From contig JBOGEA010000062.1 of NCBI GenBank assembly GCA_050743205.1, forward strand, positions 1 through 20,568: a stretch of 20,568 nucleotides of DNA, in the 5' to 3' direction. How positions within the stretch are numbered: the first letter of the stretch is position 1; each line of letters opens with the position of its first letter. The position numbers and the translations under genes were made by a program. Of this stretch, positions 14,550-20,568 are shown piece after piece. The stretch is from JBOGED01 sp050743205 (lineage in GTDB: Bacteria > Actinomycetota > Nitriliruptoria > Euzebyales > Egibacteraceae). The notes beneath the pieces were generated by a model that was given only the letters and a program-made list of their open reading frames with translations, made no database searches and was not told the DNA's origin.

Positions 14550-14890
14550 TAAGCCCGCCGTCGGCGTCGGACGGCGGCGCGCTCCTCGTAGGCCAGCGCT
14601 TGGGCCTCATCCTCGGTCAGACCGGAGCGTTGACGTGCCTGCTCCAATTGCCGGCGGAGATCTGCGTTGTAGTACTCCCAGGCGGCCTGTCTGCTCATGC
14701 CGAGGGCCTCGCCGATCGCCGCCCACGACGCGCCACGCTGTCGGGCTGCCGCCACCAATGTGCGCCGCCATCTGTCGAGCTGATGGCTGGCGGTCTGTAG
14801 AGCGCGAAGCTGCTCGGTCGGGTCATCGGATGAGAACTCCACCGCTACGGCGACCTCATCGCCTGACGCGTGCTCCAGCCGTGTGCTCAT
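14549..14890 (-). CDS. HTH antitoxin of the PIN toxin pair
   Basis: This 113-aa acidic-then-basic protein has a helix-turn-helix at residues 54-72 (ASWAAIGEALGMSRQAAWE), followed by a charged helix rich in Gln/Arg/Glu and an Arg-rich end. This HTH type is often found as the first gene of two-gene modules with PIN toxins. Its stop overlaps the toxin start by one base. Palindromes at and just before the start codon suggest autorepression. The frame is intact although the toxin is broken, as expected when an antitoxin outlives its toxin or keeps a regulatory role. Confidence 0.75.
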   Translation of the reverse strand: MSTRLEHASGDEVAVAVEFSSDDPTEQLRALQTASHQLDRWRRTLVAAARQRGASWAAIGEALGMSRQAAWEYYNADLRRQLEQARQRSGLTEDEAQALAYEERAAVRRRRRA

Positions 14891-14892
14891 GG

Positions 14893-14938
14893 CGCACAGT
14901 GTGCGTCACCGTCGTCCTGTCGTCAAGCTAGCATGACG
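14893..14938 (-). promoter_or_regulatory. Palindromic operators ahead of the antitoxin
   Basis: Two dyads precede the antitoxin ATG (14890): CGCACA-G-TGTGCG (14893-14905), and TCGTCA/TGACGA arms around a central GCTAGC (14919-14938). Toxin-antitoxin operons usually bind their own antitoxin at such sites. No exact sigma-70 promoter is evident. Confidence 0.4.
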
Positions 14939-15141
14939 AATAGGGAGCGCCTGAGGCGAGCGCCAGCGCGCCCAGGGTCAGCTCAGGCTCAGAGGCCCTG
15001 AGGCGTGCTCGGGCATGGCCAGGCAGAGATCGGCCCGCAGGCGCGTTCGGGGGCGTCACGGTTTCATCACGAAACTCAGGCCATTCCGCTCGGCGGTGAC
15101 CTGGGAAATCCCTGGTGGGCACAGCGCTTGAGGGCGTGGGG

Positions 15142-15228
15142 TTCCCAAGCTCGCAATGGGAGTTCGATTCCCCTCACCCGCTCCCCGTCCACCCCGCTGA
15201 GCTGCCCAAACGCGGTGATGTCATCGTG
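15142..15228 (+). repeat. tRNA-Gly 3'-end direct repeat, copy 2 (att-like)
   Basis: This is the second copy of the repeat at 13472-13558. The tRNA 5' half is absent, so it is not a gene. Just upstream, 15131-15141 still resembles the tRNA anticodon-stem region through substitutions only. Intervals 14939-15141 and 15229-15315 show no gene. No integrase is present between or beside the copies. Confidence 0.8.
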
Positions 15229-15315
15229 TTGGGGCGGGTGGTGCAGCGTTGATGTCGCTACCCGTTCGATTTGTCTGGGCTCGCGGTGAATATCGCTGCT
15301 GACCTGCGCAAACGC

Positions 15316-15758
15316 CTATTGCGGCGCTGCGGTCGCCTGAGCGCAGCGCTCGTACATCACGAAACCCGTGACGGTATGTGAGCGCCTGTGCGACGAAGGC
15401 TTGGAGGGGTAAGGGCCCGCCCTCTGTGTGTCAAGCAGCTGATCAGAGCGTGTGCCCTGCTCGGCGGTCTCCGCGGCCAGCGGCGACCGCCGCGCCGCCC
15501 GCTTGGCCTGGGAGTAGCGCGACGGCCGCCGACGCAACGGCCGACGCGCCCGCACATGCGTCCCCCGGCCGTGCTCGGTGACCACCAGCCCCTCGACCCG
15601 CAGCAGCGCCACCGCGTTGCGCACGCTGTTGCGTGACACCCCGTAGCGCTCAATCAGGTCGGTCTCTGACAGCAGCGGCTGCCCGTCGGCCAGCTCCCAC
15701 TGCGGATCGCCGTCCGCAGCGCGTCCGCGATCTGCGTGCACACCGGCCGGTCACTCAT
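15316..15758 (-). pseudogene. GntR-family regulator with a one-base frameshift
   Basis: ATG 15758 starts MSDRPVCTQIADALRTAIRS, then GSWPTGS, the first part of a GntR winged helix. At about 15677 one base is missing in the codon before CTGCTG. In the shifted frame the domain continues as LLSETDLIERYGVSRNSVRN, VEGLVVTEHGRGTHVRARRP and RRRPSRYSQAKRAARR. Adding one base rejoins them exactly. No effector-binding domain follows, and the tail to 15316 looks unrelated. This style of short GntR protein occurs on actinobacterial plasmids and integrative elements. The start lies 11 bases after the NACHT stop. Confidence 0.75.
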
Positions 15759-15769
15759 CCGATCCACAC

Positions 15770-17269
15770 TCATCCGCACTCACCCTTGTCCACTCGTGCC
15801 AACATGCAGCACGCGATCCGGCATGGACATGCGCCGGCCTGCGTCGCTCCGCCCAGAGCCTCGCGTATCCGGGACACCACACCACTGCCGGCCACCCGCG
15901 CTGTATCCGGCAGGGCGCGTTGTGCGTTGGCCGAGATTTGACTGTGGACGGACCTGGCCCAGGCGGCACCGCGATCAGATCGTGTCCGAAGCATGAGACG
16001 AACGAACCGAGCGCGGCCAGGACCTTCTGGGATGAGTTCAAAGCGTGAGCGGCTGCCTTGAGCGCTCACCGGTGGTTCGGCTGTGGCGGGTGGACGGGTG
16101 GTCTCGAGGTCGGCGAAGTACTCGAGCAGCAGCCGGTGAACGAAGAGGTAACCGCCCCCGGCTCGACGCAGAAACAGGCGCTCGGTTGCGTCGTCGAGGA
16201 AGCGGACGTAGCGCAAGGGGGCACAGCCGCGGGAGGCGAGCAGGCCGCGCAGGCTGAGATGCTGCAGGCAGGCCAGGCCACCGAAGAGCAGCCCGACGGC
16301 CAGTCCTCCGCAGAGCCCATCGCCTACCCCATCAACCAGGTGGAAGACCAGCGCGAAGACCAACCCACCGCCCAGCCCGACGAACAGCGAGAAGGCCAGC
16401 CCGATGGCAAGCGCGTGGCGTGCTGATCGGCGGACGCCTTCGTTCGGAGAGGTCCGTTCGTCGATCAGCCCAGAGGCCAGCCCGTGGACCACTACGCCGA
16501 CCAGCCCGACGACTAGCCCGGCGAACAGTCCGTTGGCCAGCCCGTGGACCGGCCCGTAGACGAGCGCGTTGGTCAGCCCGTAGACCAGCCCACCGCCCAA
16601 CCCGAGGACCGGCCACGTTCGTACCCCGGCTCGTACCCCCGCCCAGGACCAGCGGACCTCCTCGACTGGCTCTGTCTTTCTGAGTCGGGCGAACAGCACG
16701 AAGACGAGCGCGAATACCAGCGCGAAGGCCAACCCGTTGCGCAGCCCCCGCTCGAGTCCAAAGATCGGTCCGTCGATCAGCGCGGTGAACAGTCCGACGA
16801 CCAACCCACCGACCGCCCCGGTTCGTACCCTCAGCCAGGACCAGCCGACATCCTCTGTCTGCCTCAGTCCGAAGAACAGTGCCAAGAACAGCCCGATTTC
16901 CAGCGCGATAGTCAAGCCGTGGGTCGGCCCGTGGACCAGCCCGTCGGCTAGGCCGCCGACCAACCCGACGACCAGCCCGCCGGTGATTGCCGGACTGAGC
17001 GTCGCGAGCCGCTGCTGGATTGTGGTCGGCAGCCAGCCTGGGTGCAAGCGGTCGAGGTGGAACTCGCTTTGGTTACGGTGGCGCATTGAGCGGGCGAGCC
17101 AGGCAAGCCAGGCAAGCGTCTGGGCTGGTGTGAAGGGGCCGGGGCGATGGGCGAGCATCCGCTCGGTGTATGCCTCGAACAGCATGGTCAGCCGCTGCGC
17201 GGGTGTGCCCGGCGCCCGCAGCGCAGCCGCCGCCCGCCCGCCGTAGGCCAGCGCCACGATGCTGAGCAC
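15770..17269 (-). CDS. NACHT protein, C-terminal part: Gly-rich multi-pass membrane domain
   Basis: This 499-codon frame continues the NACHT NTPase encoded upstream after a frameshift near 17296. Residues 1-90 complete the NACHT/helical region (AYTERMLAHRPGPFTPAQTLAWLAWLARSM, EFHLDRL). Residues about 97-345 hold four hydrophobic Gly-rich blocks (97-136, 150-195, 219-270, 285-345) of repeated GLxxGL pattern, separated by charged loops. Two of the loops share WSW...VR..., indicating internal duplication. Residues 350-389 (LRYVRFLDDATERLFLRRAGGGY, FVHRLLLEYFADL) are the conserved end of this actinobacterial NACHT family. The last ~110 residues look like read-through into non-family sequence. Alone, this part has no ATPase site; a separate start at GTG 17269 is unlikely to be natural. 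Confidence 0.75.
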   Translation of the reverse strand: MLSIVALAYGGRAAAALRAPGTPAQRLTMLFEAYTERMLAHRPGPFTPAQTLAWLAWLARSMRHRNQSEFHLDRLHPGWLPTTIQQRLATLSPAITGGLVVGLVGGLADGLVHGPTHGLTIALEIGLFLALFFGLRQTEDVGWSWLRVRTGAVGGLVVGLFTALIDGPIFGLERGLRNGLAFALVFALVFVLFARLRKTEPVEEVRWSWAGVRAGVRTWPVLGLGGGLVYGLTNALVYGPVHGLANGLFAGLVVGLVGVVVHGLASGLIDERTSPNEGVRRSARHALAIGLAFSLFVGLGGGLVFALVFHLVDGVGDGLCGGLAVGLLFGGLACLQHLSLRGLLASRGCAPLRYVRFLDDATERLFLRRAGGGYLFVHRLLLEYFADLETTRPPATAEPPVSAQGSRSRFELIPEGPGRARFVRLMLRTRSDRGAAWARSVHSQISANAQRALPDTARVAGSGVVSRIREALGGATQAGACPCRIACCMLARVDKGECG

Positions 17270-18354
17270 CAGCGGCGATCCCAGCAGCTCCCACAGGTCG
17301 GGTCGGCCTCAAGCGCCGCGCGCACGTCGGCCGAGGACGCGCCGGTCGCCTCCAGGTAGTCATAGATCTGGCCAGGGGTGGGAGGCCGCAGCTCGACCGC
17401 GTCCTCCACCCGCAGCCGGGCGGCCAGCGCGCTGTACTCCTCGGTGCGGCTGCACACCGCGAAGGGGACCAGCCCATGCTTGGTCCGGAAGGCGTTGATC
17501 GCCTCGACACAGGCAGCCCGGTGCGGCTCGGCCACCTCGTCGAGACCGTCGAGGAGCGGCAGAATCTCGCCGCTGTTCACCCACCGTGTGGCGATAGACC
17601 GGGGCACGTCATAGCGCTTGTGCAGCTCGTCGATCAGCCACGCGGCAAGGGGCGTCCGCTGTGCTGCCCACGACGAGAGGTTGAACACCGCTGGCATTGG
17701 CCGGGTGTCGCCGGCGTCGGCCTGGTCGAGCAGGTCTCGGGTCAGCTCCAGCAGCGCGGTGGTCTTGCCCGACCCCGGCGCGCCCAGGATGAGCAGCGCG
17801 CCGCCAGCCTCGGCGAAGACGGCGCTCACCGGCGTGCCGGCCGGCAGCGGCTTCGGCGACTGGCCCCCTCGCCGAATGGTCATGTCAGGCCGTCCGATCG
17901 TGTCCAGCCGCCGCGTGAGCCCCAGCCTGATCCGCGCCTCGTCCGCCAGCGACTGCTCGAGCACGCCTTTGATCCACCGGCTGCGCACCCGTTTGCGCAT
18001 GAGTTCCCGGTCATGCGCTTGACCTCGCGGGTTTGGGACTTCGGGGCGCGGCCACCACGCAAGCAGGAACGGCATGACCAACCCGGCGATCCCTAACAGC
18101 ACCCCGGCTCCGGCGGCCGTGAGCACATGCCCGCGCACCCAGGCCGAGACCGCCCCTCCAGGCCCGGCGAGCCAGCCGGGCGGCGTCGCCCACAACGCGA
18201 CCACCCCGGCCACCAGCAGGGCAATCACGGCCATGACCAGCAGCCATCCCACGCGGATGGCGCCCTGCTCGTTGCGCTGCCGACGTACCGCCGACCGCCG
18301 GGAACCGTGTGTCACGCGCATAGGGCAATTGTCACACATCCGAAGATTCATCAC
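17188..18354 (-). CDS. NACHT-domain NTPase, N-terminal part (frameshifted)
   Basis: Residues about 34-58 and 76-100 are two transmembrane helices. The NACHT STAND-type ATPase follows: Walker A GAPGSGKT (191-198), Walker B LLDGLDE (267-273) and CSRTEEY (301-307). At residue 353 (DPT, near 17296) one base is missing; adding it continues as LWELLGSPLVLSIVALAYGG in the frame of the downstream part. The 35 residues after DPT in this frame are therefore out of frame. The complete protein would be a membrane-anchored STAND NTPase of about 850 aa. Bacterial NACHT proteins include antiphage sensors, but not all members are. ATG 18354, 18351 or 18321 could start it; no clear ribosome site. It is divergent from the PLD gene with 158 bp between. 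Confidence 0.82.
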   Translation of the reverse strand: MMNLRMCDNCPMRVTHGSRRSAVRRQRNEQGAIRVGWLLVMAVIALLVAGVVALWATPPGWLAGPGGAVSAWVRGHVLTAAGAGVLLGIAGLVMPFLLAWWPRPEVPNPRGQAHDRELMRKRVRSRWIKGVLEQSLADEARIRLGLTRRLDTIGRPDMTIRRGGQSPKPLPAGTPVSAVFAEAGGALLILGAPGSGKTTALLELTRDLLDQADAGDTRPMPAVFNLSSWAAQRTPLAAWLIDELHKRYDVPRSIATRWVNSGEILPLLDGLDEVAEPHRAACVEAINAFRTKHGLVPFAVCSRTEEYSALAARLRVEDAVELRPPTPGQIYDYLEATGASSADVRAALEADPTCGSCWDRRWCSASWRWPTAGGRRLRCGRRAHPRSG

Positions 18355-18512
18355 AGAGGGGGTTCAACAGCTTCCAGGCTTTCCGGACCGCGTGCGGTGA
18401 CATGCTGGTGCGCTGAGCCCGATCACGATCATGTGCCAGCGTCGCGCGTGCGAGCCGGCACAGGCCAAGAGGCGCGGGAGCGGCAGGCTCGTGCTCTGCG
18501 TGAGGACGCGAT

Positions 18513-20222
18513 ATGGAACCTTCAAGGTCATCGGCTGACAGTCCGCAGGGCTATTTCGTGCAGCCCGTGGATGATCGGCCGCCGAGTGAGCCGATGCCGC
18601 CGACCTTCGCTGGTTGCGCGGTCACTCCATTGATCGATGGCGCCGAGTACACAGCCGCGCTCAGCAACGCGCTTGAGCGTGTCGGCCAGGGCCAGACCCC
18701 CCAGGCCAACGCGGGCCAATGCGTGCTGATCGCGGGCTGGTGGCTGGGCCTGTCTCAGGGCCGGTTCGAGCTTGTGCCAGCAACGCGATGGTCAGTGCTG
18801 GGTAGTATGGACATGGCCCTCACCGACGGCCCGCCGTTCTGCCTCGACCCCTGGCCGAACCCGGACGCGACGCCGTTCGAAGACAGCCCTGACGAGGCCA
18901 CCGCCCTCCTTGAGATATTGAAGGCGAAGGCGCGTGCCGGTGTCGACGTGCGGGTGCTCGGCTGGGTGTCGTCGTCGGCGATGAGATGCAGCAGCCTGGC
19001 TCGCATGCTCGGCGCTGCCCACATCGTGGCGATCAACACGCTGACCCTGCGGTCCATCCAGGCGCTGCGGGCCGAGCCCGCGATCGGCGGCAGGGCGTTG
19101 CCGAACCTGGCGGGGCATGTCGCCGGGTCCAGTCACAGCAAGATCGCGCTTGTGTGCGACGGCGAGAACACCGTCGGTTTCACTGGGGGACTCGACTGCG
19201 AGATCAGCCGGTGGGCCCGGCCCGACCACTTTGGAAAGCAGATCTGGCACGACGTGGCCGCCCAGGTGGAGGGGCCGGCCGTGCAGACGATCTACGATCA
19301 TTTCAAGGCCATGTGGGACGCGAACCTGTCCCGCCCGGCGCGCCGGTTCCGCGTCGACGGCGATGACCTGATGAGCGTGCTGCCCGACACTCCGCCGTTG
19401 CCGCCACGGACCCTGCCCGTCCTGCCTGACCTCGGCCGCCACCAGGTGCAGGGTCTGCAGACGTTTCCCGCGGCTCGGCACGCCTGGCTGAACTGGCTGC
19501 CGAGCAGCGTGCCGCTGCCGGGGGCGCCTGAGGGCCTGTTCACCTACCGGGCGGCGCTGCGCAGAGCGATCGCGGCAGCGCGGGACTACGTGTACATCGA
19601 AGACCAGTTCCACTGGTCTCTGGAGATCATGGCTTGGCTCAACCAAGCGCTGCGGGACCGCCCGGCGTTGCGGGTGCTCCTGCTGCTGTCGGGTGTGAAC
19701 GACCCCAACGACCCGCCGCTGCCGCACCCGGCGTATCTGTGTCAGGCGTTCAACCACGGGCTGCTTGCTGGGCTCACGGTCGACCAGCAGGCGCGGGTCG
19801 CCGCGTTTTGGCGTACCGGTGTGGTGGTGCACGCCAAGACCGTGCTCATCGACGACGCGTGGGCGGTCATCGGCTCATGCAACATCGCGCAGCGGTCGCT
19901 GTACACCGACATCGAGCACGGCGTGTCCTTCATCGACCCCGAGGGTGACCTGATCCGGCGTTACCGAGCGCGGCTGTGGGCCCACCATTTCCGCCACGAC
20001 AACCCCGCCGACCTCGCTGACCTGTGCGCCGCGCTGAACGCGTGGCGACCCGACTGGGGACGCCCGGGCCTCGTGCGAGACCGACCGCAGTGGCTCCAAC
20101 CGCTGCAATTGCCGGTCAAGGATGTCCCGCTCACCCCCGGCAAACGCCGCATTTACCAGGCGCTCCACGACCGCGACTCCCGCCGCCGCTGGGGCGGACT
20201 GCTTCCGCCACGCCTGCGGTGA
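18513..20222 (+). CDS. Phospholipase D superfamily protein with two HKD motifs
   Basis: This 569-aa protein has two PLD half-sites. First: His208 and Lys210 in SSHSKIALVCD, followed by GFTGGLD (222-228). Second: His440, Lys442 and Asp447 in VVHAKTVLIDDAWAVIGSCN, with Glu468 in DIEHG. The family cleaves or transfers phosphodiester bonds in phospholipids or nucleic acids through a phospho-His intermediate. In the first motif Cys215 occupies the usual Asp position and Asp216 is one residue late, unlike the canonical HxKx4D. There is no signal peptide or membrane helix, so the protein looks cytosolic. ATG 18513 follows GAGGA by six bases. Size and the GFTGG / GSCN contexts resemble cardiolipin-synthase/PLD-like proteins. 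It is divergent from the NACHT gene; shared control is possible. Confidence 0.88.
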   Translation: MEPSRSSADSPQGYFVQPVDDRPPSEPMPPTFAGCAVTPLIDGAEYTAALSNALERVGQGQTPQANAGQCVLIAGWWLGLSQGRFELVPATRWSVLGSMDMALTDGPPFCLDPWPNPDATPFEDSPDEATALLEILKAKARAGVDVRVLGWVSSSAMRCSSLARMLGAAHIVAINTLTLRSIQALRAEPAIGGRALPNLAGHVAGSSHSKIALVCDGENTVGFTGGLDCEISRWARPDHFGKQIWHDVAAQVEGPAVQTIYDHFKAMWDANLSRPARRFRVDGDDLMSVLPDTPPLPPRTLPVLPDLGRHQVQGLQTFPAARHAWLNWLPSSVPLPGAPEGLFTYRAALRRAIAAARDYVYIEDQFHWSLEIMAWLNQALRDRPALRVLLLLSGVNDPNDPPLPHPAYLCQAFNHGLLAGLTVDQQARVAAFWRTGVVVHAKTVLIDDAWAVIGSCNIAQRSLYTDIEHGVSFIDPEGDLIRRYRARLWAHHFRHDNPADLADLCAALNAWRPDWGRPGLVRDRPQWLQPLQLPVKDVPLTPGKRRIYQALHDRDSRRRWGGLLPPRLR

Positions 20223-20519
20223 CCTCACGCGGCGAGCCACACCCTTCTGGCGTGGGCGGCGGCCTGACAAGACCCCCGACCAGGCGAGGCGGGGCTGGCT
20301 GCGTCGCGGCGGCCGCGCCGTCGCCGGGCGCCCGGGCACGGTGACGCCCGCCGCGGCACGCAACGGAAGAGGACGAGGGGCGGACATGCGGGGCCGCTTC
20401 GCGCCGTCCTCGGCCCGCACACGACTCATCGAGCGAGCGGCGCCACCCCCCGGCACCCAGCTGGGAGCTACAGCCCGGGCGGGAACATCGTCCCTAGAGG
20501 CCTTGGAGGGGCGAGACCT
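20223..20519. other. Non-coding end region
   Basis: I see no supported gene between the PLD stop and the terminal repeat. Open frames here are chance products of high GC. No tRNA or strong terminator was recognised. Confidence 0.5.
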
Positions 20520-20568
20520 GTTGCGCGTGAGTCAAGTCCTGCCGGGATCGGGTTGCACGCATTGCGGT
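20520..20568. repeat. Direct repeat copy B (window right edge)
   Basis: This matches positions 1-47 in the same orientation, beginning with the same 19 bases. The window ends before the position where the 54-bp palindrome would follow, so whether this copy carries one is unknown. Confidence 0.75.

Noticed and set aside
15142..15182. Second tRNA gene
   Set aside because: Only the 3' half is preserved; acceptor 5' strand and D arm are absent.
18792..19832. Minus-strand frame opposite the PLD gene
   Set aside because: His/Arg/Gln-rich shadow frame without start signal or domain.

Overview
The window is GC-rich and reads as an actinobacterial (Actinomycetota) chromosome. The strongest sign is the block ino1 - padR <- -> DUF5318 - class A PBP (8.4-13.4 kb). 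As far as I recall, this is the same gene order as Mycobacterium tuberculosis Rv0046c-Rv0050, where ponA1 is the PBP. A nickel superoxide dismutase with its maturation protease, a tRNA-Gly(CCC) without encoded CCA, and actinobacterial-style NACHT and GntR proteins fit the same group. I cannot name a genus.

Layout. 1-264: one copy of a direct repeat whose second copy closes the window, then a perfect 54-bp palindrome. 265-1329: membrane-anchored lytic transglycosylase fused to an M15-like peptidase domain. 1330-3914: decayed region with two copies of a dispersed repeat, a headless TPR regulator, the C-terminal scrap of an AMP-dependent acyl synthetase and a set of nested hairpins. 3915-5496: Ldh2-type dehydrogenase and a small membrane protein. 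5520-7172: a response-regulator-like protein with a GAF-like region and an apparently active EAL (c-di-GMP phosphodiesterase) domain, with Glu in place of the phospho-acceptor Asp. 7366-8476: divergent sodN and sodX, separated by a tandem repeat made from copies of the sodX start region. 8439-13371: conserved housekeeping block for inositol-phosphate and peptidoglycan synthesis. 13442-15228: tRNA-Gly whose 3' half plus about 46 bp downstream recurs 1670 bp away, enclosing two toxin-antitoxin modules in different states of decay. 15316-18354: frameshifted GntR regulator and a frameshifted membrane NACHT NTPase. 18513-20222: phospholipase D-family protein divergent from the NACHT gene. 20223-20568: no gene, ending in the terminal repeat.

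How it works together. The core genes (Ino1, PadR, DUF5318, PBP, Ni-SOD pair) are intact and well organised: padR-ino1 is a tight two-gene unit with likely autoregulatory half-sites, and SodX should cleave the 22-residue SodN leader to expose the nickel-binding His-Cys hook. The accessory regions (1.3-3.9 kb and 13.5-18.4 kb) are eroding. Several genes there are broken by single small indels that can be pinpointed (a 7-bp duplication in vapC, single-base losses in gntR and the NACHT gene). The best candidates for something new are the NACHT/PLD pair beside a tRNA-associated remnant island, the duplicated start region of sodX, and the long perfect palindrome next to the window-terminal repeat.
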